NCBI GenBank assembly: GCA_028868255.1
Contig: JAGWUY010000004.1
Coordinates: 1 to 40,652, forward strand
Origin: Alphaproteobacteria bacterium
Lineage (GTDB): Bacteria; Pseudomonadota; Alphaproteobacteria; Rhizobiales; Aestuariivirgaceae
Reading direction: 5' to 3'
DNA: 40,652 nucleotides
The position numbers were made by a program, and so were the translations under genes. The notes below the pieces were generated by a model that was given only the letters and a program-made list of their open reading frames with translations, ran no database searches and had not been told where the DNA came from. Positions 28,532 to 37,984 of this stretch are shown here, in pieces; the stretch's first letter is position 1; every line of letters starts with the position of its first letter.

Positions 28532-29371
28532 TTACCCCCTTAAGGCCATCGCCCCCACCACAACCAAAACACCCCCGGCCAGCCTTTGCCAAGTCAGCGG
28601 CTCCCTGAGCAGACGGGCCGACATGCCAATAGCAAACAATATGCTGATTTCCCGCAAAGCCGCCACCATGGCGATGGGTGCCACGCTCATGGCGTAGATC
28701 ACAATCCAATAGGCAGAACCTGAGGCCAGCGCTCCCACCACGCCGCTGCGCCAATAGGGAGCGACGGAAGCAAAAATTGCTGGACCTCGCAGAATCAAGC
28801 CTGTTGCCACCATGAAAGTGGCATCAAGAATAAAAACCAATGCGGTATAACCAGAAGCAGAATTAGACGCCCGCCCCCCCAAACCATCAACCACTGTATA
28901 AAGGCCGATAAACACGGATGTGATCAAAGCATAAACCAACGTTGTCCTGTCAAGCTTTTTGGCGAGAGTCGGTGAAATGGCAATCAGCCAAATGCCGAGG
29001 ATCAAAATAACAATTCCTGCTGTGGCCAGAGATGACAAGGCATCTTGCGTGAAAATATGGGTGCCAATTAAGGTCAACAGCGGGGCCGTGCCGCGCGCCA
29101 CGGGGTAAACCAGTCCAAGCTCGCCTGACTTGTAGCTGCGAACTAAAAACAAATTATAGCCCGTGTGCAGCAATCCGGATGTGAGCGCATAGGGCAAGCT
29201 GGCTTGGCCAGGAAAGGCAAAGAAAGCCAGCATGACAATGCCCATCAGCCCCATCAGGCTCTGCAACATGAACATGGCCAGAAACCGATCAAGATTGGAC
29301 TTGACCAAGACATTCCATGACGCATGCAGAAATGCAGCAAAAATCACGATGAAAAAAAGATGAAGTGGCAA
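28532..29371 (-). CDS. DMT (EamA) family transporter
   Basis: Multi-TM ORF with EamA-like repeats (PVARGTAPLLTLIGTHIF). Confidence 0.83.
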   Translation of the reverse strand: MPLHLFFIVIFAAFLHASWNVLVKSNLDRFLAMFMLQSLMGLMGIVMLAFFAFPGQASLPYALTSGLLHTGYNLFLVRSYKSGELGLVYPVARGTAPLLTLIGTHIFTQDALSSLATAGIVILILGIWLIAISPTLAKKLDRTTLVYALITSVFIGLYTVVDGLGGRASNSASGYTALVFILDATFMVATGLILRGPAIFASVAPYWRSGVVGALASGSAYWIVIYAMSVAPIAMVAALREISILFAIGMSARLLREPLTWQRLAGGVLVVVGAMALRG

Positions 29372-29422
29372 GACTTAAACCGCTAAGACGTGGAACATCT
29401 AACTAGGCGGTTTTTGCCCAAT

Positions 29423-29455
29423 AAAAAAGGCCACATGGTTTCATGTGGCCCATTT
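29423..29455 (-). terminator. Rho-independent terminator downstream of the TadE/TadG-like genes
   Basis: Minus strand GGGCCACATGAAACCATGTGGCCTTTTTTAT: GGCCACATG/CATGTGGCC stem followed by a T-run. Confidence 0.88.
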
Positions 29456-29470
29456 TAAATCAAACTTGTC

Positions 29471-30103
29471 TTAGCTGCACATCGTGCCGGCGGCCACCGT
29501 TGTGGCATAGCAGTTCAATGTAAGTGTTGAGCGTGGCCGCACAGAAATTGCCTGACGGATGTTGAAACTGGTAGAACCCAGAATATTAACACCGAGGAAG
29601 CTGACCACAGTGGGTGTATAAGTGGTGCAAGCGCGTGCCACGATCAAATCATTGCCCGCCGTCATCAGTGAGGCCATGGTGCTTGTGTCGGGTGCCGATC
29701 CACAGGAGGGGCCCTGGCCGTTGCCGGTTTTCCAGATTTGCGTAATCGTGCCGCTCACCTTCCGGTAGTCATAGACCTCAATACGCACATTGGCGGCCGT
29801 CACTGGCTGCATGATCACATAAACAGCGTTATATTGATCATTGATGACGGATTGGAATGTGTTGGCTTTTTGTTGGCCCACAAGGTCTGCCATTGTTGAT
29901 GCTGAGGAAACAACGCGGCGGTTGAGCGAAATGAGACCCGTCACATCGATCAACCCAAAATAGAGAAAGCACATGAATGGCACAATGAATGCAAACTCAA
30001 TGGCTGCCGCACCGCGTTCTTCGCGCAGCATGTCGCCCATTCGCATGAGGCGATCAGAACCAGCAGTCCGTTGGGCAAGTTTGGACAATTTTGCTTTTAG
30101 CAT
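29471..30103 (-). CDS. TadE/TadG-like pilus assembly protein
   Basis: EERGAAAIEFAFIVPFMCFLYFGLIDVTGLISLNRRVVSSASTMADLV: TadE-like N-terminal motif; start ATG 30103. Confidence 0.85.
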   Translation of the reverse strand: MLKAKLSKLAQRTAGSDRLMRMGDMLREERGAAAIEFAFIVPFMCFLYFGLIDVTGLISLNRRVVSSASTMADLVGQQKANTFQSVINDQYNAVYVIMQPVTAANVRIEVYDYRKVSGTITQIWKTGNGQGPSCGSAPDTSTMASLMTAGNDLIVARACTTYTPTVVSFLGVNILGSTSFNIRQAISVRPRSTLTLNCYATTVAAGTMCS

Positions 30104-30675
30104 GCTGAGCCCCCGGAAGAAGGATAGGGTTCGGTTTGGAACATGGCAAACCCAACCAGACGGCGGGCAGTATTGCCCTTGATATTCCCCAAATAGTTCA
30201 TCAATGGCATGGTGAAAGTCCAATCATAAGTCGCCACCAGTGATGAAGGGCAAACGGGTGCGCCCAACTTATATGCTGATGCGCCAGCTGTACCGTCATC
30301 TTTGACACCAATAGAAATGAATGATGGCATATTACTTGCCAGCTGCGCCCAAGACGTATAGGAGTTGGCATAGACCACCAAATTGCTAGTGCAACTCGCA
30401 CCAATTGACGCGTTTTTGCAAATGAGTGTTTTGAAATCGGCGGCGGATTTGTTAGCCCCTTGGGCAGAGCCTGTGCGCGCAGTACGTGCCGCCTCCTGAA
30501 CCGCAGCCTGTAAACCATATTCAGTGAACATCATCGCACCCGTCTCGATGATAACACCCATCAGAGCAAAAAACGGAAATGCGACCATGGCAAATTCAAT
30601 TGCCGTCGCACCTTTTTCTGAGGACTTGAAACGCTTCCCCAACTTTCTGATCTGCAAAACTGAGTTCTTTAACAT
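30097..30675 (-). CDS. TadE family pilus assembly protein
   Basis: SSEKGATAIEFAMVAFPFFALMGVIIETGAMMFTEYGLQAAVQEAARTARTG. Confidence 0.87.
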   Translation of the reverse strand: MLKNSVLQIRKLGKRFKSSEKGATAIEFAMVAFPFFALMGVIIETGAMMFTEYGLQAAVQEAARTARTGSAQGANKSAADFKTLICKNASIGASCTSNLVVYANSYTSWAQLASNMPSFISIGVKDDGTAGASAYKLGAPVCPSSLVATYDWTFTMPLMNYLGNIKGNTARRLVGFAMFQTEPYPSSGGSAC

Positions 30676-30804
30676 GGCACTCTCCCTGTTCGCCTCGCGG
30701 CGAACAACCCGACAATTGAATAAAACTGTTATCAGCGAAGTGTTGCAGCAGGTTGAACAATATCATTCAAATTTTAGCAATTTGCTGCGTGCACTCTGCC
30801 GAAC

Positions 30805-31314
30805 TTATTGCGGGGCCTGTGGTGGTGCTGAAACATCAGCCGATTTATTACCCGTCGCCAAACCAGACTTGCTGGTGTTCATGGCGACAATGTTCTTGAA
30901 TGTTTCATAGTCGTCGCCGGGGATCATCACGCGCATGCAGAGCGGGTCGCAGCTATAGCTGAAGCGGGCGGCACGCGCGTCTTTTCCACTGGTAGCTGAA
31001 AACAGGGCGACCTCATTGTTGGCGCTGTGCGTGACTGTCACGTCAAAATTCGCAACCTGATTTCCATTGACATCCAAAATCATCACATTGGTGTCGCCAA
31101 AGGCGCGGCCATGCATGAACACTTGTTTACCGTTGACAGAAACATCAGCAATCGAAGGGTTGCCCACCACCACTGTTCCGGGTTCAGTTGTCAAAGCAAT
31201 CAATTGCGTTTGATCGGTTTGGATGGTGAGCGGCGCACCTGCCACGGCTAAAGATGCGCTCCACAACTGTGTTACGCACAAAGCTGAAGCAGCCAGCAAA
31301 TTCAATTTAGACAT
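30805..31314 (-). CDS. Pilus assembly protein with secretin-type N-terminal domain (no secretin pore domain)
   Basis: Signal peptide MSKLNLLAASALCVTQLWSASLAVAG; VVVGNPSIADVSVNGKQVFMHGRAFGDTNVMILDVNGNQV matches the N-domain pattern of CpaC/RcpA. Confidence 0.82.
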   Translation of the reverse strand: MSKLNLLAASALCVTQLWSASLAVAGAPLTIQTDQTQLIALTTEPGTVVVGNPSIADVSVNGKQVFMHGRAFGDTNVMILDVNGNQVANFDVTVTHSANNEVALFSATSGKDARAARFSYSCDPLCMRVMIPGDDYETFKNIVAMNTSKSGLATGNKSADVSAPPQAPQ

Positions 31315-31425
31315 CCCACACCTCAACAAAACAAAACCACTGTCAACGATGAACTAAGCCGAGAATGGTGAAGTTTCGGTTACCGCGGCTGGCATGCAAA
31401 AGTTTTGCTAAACTCTTCCTCAAGG

Positions 31426-31440
31426 TTAACCCCCTCTTTA
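31426..31440. promoter_or_regulatory. Candidate CtrA-like site upstream of the prepilin peptidase gene
   Basis: TTAA-CCCCCTC-TTTA, one mismatch to TTAA-N7-TTAA. Confidence 0.35.
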
Positions 31441-31513
31441 CGTCCGGCATGTGATGGTCGCTGCAATTGCCTTTGCCTCAAAGTCTTGGGGCATTTCAAA
31501 AGTCGGATTCATC

Positions 31514-32029
31514 ATGTTGCACACACTCTCTATATCTCTGTTGCCCATTCTTTTGATTGTTGCTGCGCTGGGAGATGTCGTTTCTCTGCGCATTCCGAAT
31601 TGGCTCACCGCATTGACGGCAGTTCTATTTTTTCCGATGGCCCTTCTCACCGGCATGCCGCTGAATGAATTTGGAATGCATATTTTAGCCGGCGTTCTGC
31701 TTTTTGTTGCCGGATTTGTGTTTTTTCAGTTTGGCCTGTTTGGCGGCGGCGATGCAAAATTGATGGCCGCAGCCGGCCTATGGTTTGGCACCAGCCAAAC
31801 ATTGCCTTTCTTGGTAGCCACAGCTTTGGCAGGGGGCGTTCTGGCTTTGGTGGTGGGTGCTTGGTCAATGATTTTGATGTCTTGGGAAATTCATGGCAGC
31901 GATCAGAGCTTTGGTTCTTTCGGCAAGCGGTTGCGCGAGTTGAAGCCAAATGTGCCTTACGGCATGGCCTTTGCGATCGGCGGAATTCTGGCGTTTCGTG
32001 AAACGTGGTGGATGACGGCACTGATATGA
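31514..32029 (+). CDS. cpaA: Prepilin peptidase CpaA/TadV (A24 family)
   Basis: ALGDVVSLRIPNWLTALTAVLF and FGGGDAKLMAAAGLWFG A24 peptidase motifs. Confidence 0.9.
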   Translation: MLHTLSISLLPILLIVAALGDVVSLRIPNWLTALTAVLFFPMALLTGMPLNEFGMHILAGVLLFVAGFVFFQFGLFGGGDAKLMAAAGLWFGTSQTLPFLVATALAGGVLALVVGAWSMILMSWEIHGSDQSFGSFGKRLRELKPNVPYGMAFAIGGILAFRETWWMTALI

Positions 32030-32049
32030 TTTCAAGAGTTTGGTGGTCA

Positions 32050-32064
32050 TTAACCATAATTTGA
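32050..32064. promoter_or_regulatory. Candidate CtrA-like site upstream of cpaB
   Basis: TTAACCATAATTTGA: contains TTAACCAT and differs by one base from TTAA-N7-TTAA. Confidence 0.4.
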
Positions 32065-32126
32065 CTATTCCATCACAAGGTTAGGTTTCGAGTGTGCCCA
32101 GTGGCACTGGTTTGGGGATTACAACA

Positions 32127-32960
32127 ATGAGTAAAATGCGTATCTTGATGTTTGCTATGGCCATTGGTTCGGCCATTGTCGCCGGGCTTTTGGCCAAGGG
32201 TGTGATTGGCAAGAAGCCAGAGCAAGTCGTTGTTGAGGCCCCTGTCGCGAAAACCACTGAGGTGCTTGTCGCCGCCAAAGACTTGTTGATGGGTGACAAG
32301 CTTGCTCTTGGCACTTTGTCTTGGAAAACGTGGCCACAAGAAAATGTGCAGCAAAGCATGATCACCAAGGATGCCCAGCCTAATGCCTTGCAGGACTATG
32401 CAGAAGCGCGTGCCCGGCTTGCGATTTATCAAGGTGAAACAGTTCTCGAAAAGAAAATTCTTATGCCAGGCAAAGGCGGCTTTATGAGTTCTATTCTGCC
32501 CAAAGGCATGCGCGCCATCTCGGTGGCCATTTCGGCGCGCTCGTCCGCAGGCGGCTTCATTCTTCCGGATGACCGTGTTGATGTGATTTTGACGAGAAAG
32601 CCGGGGCAAGGTGGCAACACTCAAACTGTTAAGAGTGAAACGGTGGTCAGCAATGTACGCGTTCTCGCCGTAAACCAAGTGTTCCGCCAAGCAAATGCAG
32701 GCGATTCTGTTACCGTCGAAAAAGGTGAAACAGCAACGCTGGAGCTTGATCCGCATCAATCTGAAGTGATTGCCATGGTCGAATCTTCGGGTGAGCTTTC
32801 GCTGGCTTTGCGTTCGATTGCCGAAAATGATGGCAAGAAGATTGACGACATCATGCCTCAGTTGGCCGAAAAATATAACGCCGCAACCAATGGCAAGCGC
32901 GTCAATAACGACACGCTCTATGTGCGGTATGGCGTTGAATCCTATGCGTCTGTGAAGTGA
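32127..32960 (+). CDS. cpaB: Flp pilus assembly protein CpaB/RcpC
   Basis: AAKDLLMGDKLALGTLSWKTWPQ; MRAISVAISARSSAGGFILPDDRVDVILTRKPG. Confidence 0.93.
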   Translation: MSKMRILMFAMAIGSAIVAGLLAKGVIGKKPEQVVVEAPVAKTTEVLVAAKDLLMGDKLALGTLSWKTWPQENVQQSMITKDAQPNALQDYAEARARLAIYQGETVLEKKILMPGKGGFMSSILPKGMRAISVAISARSSAGGFILPDDRVDVILTRKPGQGGNTQTVKSETVVSNVRVLAVNQVFRQANAGDSVTVEKGETATLELDPHQSEVIAMVESSGELSLALRSIAENDGKKIDDIMPQLAEKYNAATNGKRVNNDTLYVRYGVESYASVK

Positions 32961-32970
32961 GAAAGTTCTG

Positions 32971-34425
32971 ATGAAAAAGTTTTTTGAAAAGTCGATCATT
33001 CCCACATCATGGAAGCCCAGTGCCGTGATCAAAATGTCAGCCTGTGCATCTGCGCTTCTGAGCTCAATCCTCATGCTGCAACCGCTGGCGGTGACCAATG
33101 CCAAGGCAGGCGATGTGGGGACCGTTAGCAATGCCAGTACGGCAGATTCTGGCCGTTTCTTGCGCGTTGGCAAGGGCAAATCCATGGTGGTGCATCTGCC
33201 TGCTGAAGCCAAGGATGTGGTGATCGGCAATACCGAACTCGTTGACGTAATGATCCGCACCAAGAATGTGGCCTATATCTTTGCCAAGAACTTTGGCCAA
33301 ACCAATGTGTTCTTCTTTGATGCCAACGGCCAGCAGATCATGAATCTCGATCTGGAAGTGGCGCAAGACCCCACAGCCTTGCGCAATCTCATCAAGCGCA
33401 CTTTGCCGGGCACACAAATCCGAGTGGACGTGGAAAGCGGCAATATTGTTTTGACCGGCACAGCCATGAACCCACTGGAAGCCAAGACGGCCTATGATCT
33501 TGCAACCAACATGAACAGTGAGGGCGGCGCGGGCACCAAGGTTGTAAATGCCATGACCATTGCAGGTGAAGACCAAGTGATGCTACAGGTCAAAGTTGTT
33601 GAAATTCAACGTGACGTGCTGAAGCAATTTGGCATCAATTTCAAAGCTTTGCTTGATGTCGGTGGGTTTGCCTTTAACCTTTCGACTGTCAACCCTTTCT
33701 CATCAAACGCGATTAGCGATGCCAATGGTTTTGGGGCTTCTGGTGTATCTGGCACAAGCAATTTTTCTGGTGTCGTGCGCGCTATGGAAAGCGATGGTCT
33801 ATTGCGCACCTTGGCAGAACCGAACTTGACAGCCGTCTCTGGCCAGCCTGCTACGTTTCTGGCTGGTGGCCAATATCCTTACCAAATCTGCGATAACGTT
33901 GGTGGCGTGCGAACCTGCACAGTATCATTCAAAGACTATGGCGTCGGTTTAAACTTTACACCAGTTGTTCTCAGCCAAGGGCGGATCAATTTAAAGATTC
34001 ATACCGAAGTCAGTGAGTTAAACAACGTTACCACCGGCCTCACAAATGCCCCTAGCTTGAACACGCGCAAGGCCGATACAACTTTGGAAATGCCTGATGG
34101 CGGGTCTATGATGTTGGCTGGCTTAATCCGCGAAACAACGCGCCAGACCATCAACGGCACGCCAGGTTTAAAGAGCTTGCCCGTGCTCGGTGCTTTGTTC
34201 CGCAGCCGTGACTTTATCAACAACCAAACAGAATTGGTTGTAATCGTCACGCCGCATATTGTTCGCAGCGTTGCGCAAAAGCAGCTCGAAACCCCGGACA
34301 AGAATTTCCTGCCGGCAACGGATCGCCAGACCATTCTGATGGGGCGTCTGAACAAGGTTTATGGCAGTGCCGGGAAGGCCCCTCAGGGCACGTATCAAGG
34401 CAATGTCGGTTATATTGTTGAGTAG
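32971..34425 (+). CDS. cpaC: Type II/IV secretion outer-membrane secretin CpaC/RcpA
   Basis: N-domain followed by secretin domain: LLRTLAEPNLTAVSGQPATFLAGGQYPYQ...VLGALFRSRDFINNQTELVVIVTPHIV. Confidence 0.95.
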   Translation: MKKFFEKSIIPTSWKPSAVIKMSACASALLSSILMLQPLAVTNAKAGDVGTVSNASTADSGRFLRVGKGKSMVVHLPAEAKDVVIGNTELVDVMIRTKNVAYIFAKNFGQTNVFFFDANGQQIMNLDLEVAQDPTALRNLIKRTLPGTQIRVDVESGNIVLTGTAMNPLEAKTAYDLATNMNSEGGAGTKVVNAMTIAGEDQVMLQVKVVEIQRDVLKQFGINFKALLDVGGFAFNLSTVNPFSSNAISDANGFGASGVSGTSNFSGVVRAMESDGLLRTLAEPNLTAVSGQPATFLAGGQYPYQICDNVGGVRTCTVSFKDYGVGLNFTPVVLSQGRINLKIHTEVSELNNVTTGLTNAPSLNTRKADTTLEMPDGGSMMLAGLIRETTRQTINGTPGLKSLPVLGALFRSRDFINNQTELVVIVTPHIVRSVAQKQLETPDKNFLPATDRQTILMGRLNKVYGSAGKAPQGTYQGNVGYIVE

Positions 34426-34443
34426 AGTGGAGCGTTACACATC

Positions 34444-35130
34444 ATGGTAAAATCAAATATGGCCTTTCCACTTTTTGCCAAATTAGGGCTTTTCCTATTG
34501 GCGGCATCTGCCCTTTCAGGCTGTGTCACTGATGAGCTAGGCTTTAACGACAGACCGCAGCCCTATGGCGGCTCAGACATGCATCCGCTCGCGGCCGTGA
34601 AAGGGCCTGTGACGATGGAAGTTTCAAGTGCCCAAGGCACCTTGCAGCCACCACAAATCAGTGCCGTCAATGGCTTTGTTCGGCAGGCCATGCAGGCAGG
34701 TGTTACGCCCATCACGATTGTGCGGCCAACAGGTGCAGGCAGTTCAGCCCGTGTTGCCAGTGAGGTGGCGAGCTTGATGGTGCAGCAAGGTGTGCCACGC
34801 GCTTATGTGCGCTTTGCTACCTATCCCGGTGGCGCAAACGCGCCAGTGCGCCTCAGCTATGTCGCAAGCTATGCCAAGTCGCGCGGTTGTGGCCAATGGC
34901 CGCAAGATGCAACCGACACCAACGAAAATCTATTAACAGCAAATCATGGCTGCGCGGTTCAAGCCAACATTGCCGCTGAAATAGCCAATCCTGAAACACT
35001 TGTTGTTCCAGCGACTGTAACACCCATCCCGGCAGAGCCGCGTGTGGGCGCAATCACCACAGCCTTTAGGCCATCAACCACAACTGGTTCGACTTCGAGC
35101 ACCAGCTCCTCCTCGGCAGGTGGCCCTTAG
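34444..35130 (+). CDS. cpaD: CpaD family pilus assembly lipoprotein
   Basis: LLAASALSGC lipobox; GFVRQAMQAGVTPITIVRPTGAG...SRGCGQWPQDATDTNENLLTANHGCAVQANIAAEIANPETLV. Confidence 0.9.
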   Translation: MVKSNMAFPLFAKLGLFLLAASALSGCVTDELGFNDRPQPYGGSDMHPLAAVKGPVTMEVSSAQGTLQPPQISAVNGFVRQAMQAGVTPITIVRPTGAGSSARVASEVASLMVQQGVPRAYVRFATYPGGANAPVRLSYVASYAKSRGCGQWPQDATDTNENLLTANHGCAVQANIAAEIANPETLVVPATVTPIPAEPRVGAITTAFRPSTTTGSTSSTSSSSAGGP

Positions 35131-35190
35131 GCCTGATAGCCTACTATCGACATAAATCTCAAACCCGTCGTTCAAGACAGGAACCGAAAA

Positions 35191-36462
35191 ATGAATACCG
35201 AAAATACCGCCGCCGCCATTCCAGCACAGCATGATAACACGCTTCTGGTCAGCGTACCGCGCATCAACATTGGCGTGTTCTGCGATAATCAGCAAACGGG
35301 TCAAATTATACAGGCGGCCAGCATCGATCGGCGCATGTCCAAGGCGCACACCACCATTCAATTGGGTGGCATTGTGGCTGCGGCACAGGTTTACCAGTCT
35401 GAACCAACACCAAATGTGGTGATTGTGGAATCACATGGCGACCGCGCACAGATCATGGCCGAGCTTGGTCACTTTGCTGAAGTCTGCCAACCGACCACAA
35501 AGGTGATTGTGATTGGCCACATCAATGATGTGATATTGTACCGTGAACTGATCAAGAATGGCGTGAGCGAATATCTGGTGGCGCCTGTTTCCGCGCTTCA
35601 AATCGTCGAAACCGTTGCCAATCTCTTTAGCGATCCCAAGGCCGTGCCGCTTGGTCGCATCGTGGCATTTGTGGGGTCAAAGGGCGGTGTTGGATCTTCC
35701 ACCATTGCGCATAATGTGGCTTGGGCTATTTCACAAAGGCTGAACACTGAAACGGTGATCACTGATTTAGATTTGCCTTTTGGCACGTCAGCCCTGAACT
35801 TCAACCAAGACGGTGGCGGGGGCATTTTTGAAGCTCTCGCTCAGCCAGACCGCGTGGACTCCACTTTAGTAGACCGCTTGATGACCAAGCTGGGCAATAA
35901 GCTCAGCCTGCTCAATGGCCCCAGCGGCATTGATCGTGAAATGAGCTTTGATGCCCATGCCATCGAAACTGTGCTAAACGTGGTGCGCCATTCAGCACCA
36001 ATGATCGCTGTTGATGTGCCCAATGTCTGGGCCCCTTGGGTCAAATACACGTTATTGAATGCTGATGATGTGATCATCACCGCCACACCCGAATTGCCAT
36101 CGTTGCGCAATGCCAAGAATCTTGTGGATATGTTGAAAGCCGGCCGCCCCCATGACCGTCTGCCCCGCTTGGTGCTCAATCAGGTGGGTGTGCCCAAGCG
36201 CCCTGAAATTCCCGCGGCCGATTTCGGCAAGGCCATTGGCCTTGAACCATCCATCATCATTCCACACGATCCGCAAAGCTTCGGCTTGGCGCAAGGCAAT
36301 GGCCAAATGTTGTTTGAAGTGGCAGCGAAGTCAAAATCTGCGGAAGTGATGATGGATCTGGCCACCATGATCGCTGGCACACAACAAAAAGCTGCGAAAG
36401 CCGCAAAATTTGATCTCGCCGGCTTCATGCAAAAGCTGCCGCTGATGAAGAAGAAGTCATAA
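35191..36462 (+). CDS. cpaE: Pilus assembly ATPase/localisation protein CpaE/TadZ
   Basis: Receiver-like N-domain; GSKGGVGSSTIAHNVAWAIS deviant Walker A. Confidence 0.92.
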   Translation: MNTENTAAAIPAQHDNTLLVSVPRINIGVFCDNQQTGQIIQAASIDRRMSKAHTTIQLGGIVAAAQVYQSEPTPNVVIVESHGDRAQIMAELGHFAEVCQPTTKVIVIGHINDVILYRELIKNGVSEYLVAPVSALQIVETVANLFSDPKAVPLGRIVAFVGSKGGVGSSTIAHNVAWAISQRLNTETVITDLDLPFGTSALNFNQDGGGGIFEALAQPDRVDSTLVDRLMTKLGNKLSLLNGPSGIDREMSFDAHAIETVLNVVRHSAPMIAVDVPNVWAPWVKYTLLNADDVIITATPELPSLRNAKNLVDMLKAGRPHDRLPRLVLNQVGVPKRPEIPAADFGKAIGLEPSIIIPHDPQSFGLAQGNGQMLFEVAAKSKSAEVMMDLATMIAGTQQKAAKAAKFDLAGFMQKLPLMKKKS

Positions 36463-36474
36463 GGAAAAACAGGA

Positions 36475-37965
36475 ATGTTTGGCAAAAAATCAGAAACCGG
36501 CGGTATAAAACCGGTCATCCTGCCCCCAGGTCCCGCAGCGGCAGCAGCTCATCCTGCCGCCAGCCAATTGGGCAGGGCAGCAATTCCTGAAATCAAGCTT
36601 GCCGGTGCCACACCCGCAGCACCGCCACCAGCGGCGCCTGTTGTTGATAAACCGCATGCCGAAGCCAAGCACAAGTCTGAATCCTATTACGACATCAAAA
36701 GTACGATCTTTAATGCGCTGATTGATGCCATTGATCTAACACAGCTGGGTCAGCTCGACCGTGATGCCGCGCGCGATGAAATCCGCGACATTGTCAATGA
36801 AATCATCGCCCTCAAAGATGTGGTGATGTCGATTGCCGAGCAGGAAGAACTGCTTGAGGACATCTGCAACGACGTTCTGGGTTATGGACCGCTCGAACCA
36901 TTGTTGGCACGCGATGACATCGCAGACATCATGGTCAATGGTGCATCCGCAGTGTTCATCGAAGTCGATGGCAAGATGCAAAAGACAGGTGTGCGCTTCC
37001 GCGACAATAGCCAGCTTTTGAATATCTGCCAACGTATCGTAAGTCAGGTTGGCCGCCGTGTTGACGAAGCAAGCCCCATCTGCGACGCGCGTTTGCCTGA
37101 TGGTTCACGCGTCAACGTGATTGTTCCGCCACTGTCGATTGATGGCGCCGCCCTCACCATTCGCAAATTCAAAAAGGATCGTCTGCGTTTACCGGATCTG
37201 GTGAAATTTAAATCGATCACGCCTGAAGGGGCTACGGTTCTTGAAATCATCGGGCGGGTGCGCTGCAACACGCTGATCTCTGGTGGTACAGGTTCGGGCA
37301 AAACCACATTGCTCAATTGTCTGACAGGTTACATTGACTCAGATGAGCGCATCATCACTTGCGAAGACGCTGCTGAGTTGCAACTGCAACAGCCACATGT
37401 TGTGCGTCTCGAGACCCGCCCTCCAAACCTTGAAGGTGAAGGCGCCATCACCATGCGTGAACTGGTGAAGAATTGCCTGCGTATGCGCCCAGAACGTATC
37501 ATCGTCGGCGAAGTGCGCGGCCCTGAAGCTTTTGACTTGTTGCAAGCGATGAACACGGGCCATGACGGCTCCATGGGCACACTCCACGCCAACAGCCCAC
37601 GTGAAGCCATATCTCGTCTTGAATCCATGATCACCATGGGTGGTTTTTCACTTCCATCAAAGACCATCAAGGAAATGATTGTCGGCTCGATTGACGTGAT
37701 CGTCCAGGCCACGCGTCTGCGCGACGGGTCACGCAAAATCACCCACATCACCGAAGTGGTGGGTATGGAAGGCGATGTGATCATCACCCAAGATTTGTTC
37801 ATCTATGATGTTTCGGGCGAAGATGCCAATGGCAAGATCATAGGCAAACACCGTTCGACTGGCATCGCTCGCCCCCATTTCTGGGATCGGGCGCGCTACT
37901 ACAATGAAGAACGCCGTCTGGCCGAGGCCCTTGAAAAGGCTGAAACGCGCGACGCCGGTGTTTAG
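36475..37965 (+). CDS. cpaF: CpaF/TadA secretion ATPase
   Basis: [21 protein letters not shown] Walker [43 protein letters not shown]. Confidence 0.96.
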   Translation: MFGKKSETGGIKPVILPPGPAAAAAHPAASQLGRAAIPEIKLAGATPAAPPPAAPVVDKPHAEAKHKSESYYDIKSTIFNALIDAIDLTQLGQLDRDAARDEIRDIVNEIIALKDVVMSIAEQEELLEDICNDVLGYGPLEPLLARDDIADIMVNGASAVFIEVDGKMQKTGVRFRDNSQLLNICQRIVSQVGRRVDEASPICDARLPDGSRVNVIVPPLSIDGAALTIRKFKKDRLRLPDLVKFKSITPEGATVLEIIGRVRCNTLISGGTGSGKTTLLNCLTGYIDSDERIITCEDAAELQLQQPHVVRLETRPPNLEGEGAITMRELVKNCLRMRPERIIVGEVRGPEAFDLLQAMNTGHDGSMGTLHANSPREAISRLESMITMGGFSLPSKTIKEMIVGSIDVIVQATRLRDGSRKITHITEVVGMEGDVIITQDLFIYDVSGEDANGKIIGKHRSTGIARPHFWDRARYYNEERRLAEALEKAETRDAGV

Positions 37966-37984
37966 TGAGTAAAGGACGTCTCTG

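Noticed and set aside
32073-33263. 396-aa minus-strand ORF
   Set aside because: Fully antisense to cpaB and the 5' part of cpaC, with no recognisable domain; a by-product of codon bias on the coding strand.
35060-35130. Ser/Thr-rich tail of CpaD (TTTGSTSSTSSSSAGGP)
   Set aside because: Low-complexity tail of a surface-associated lipoprotein; not specific enough to call a feature.
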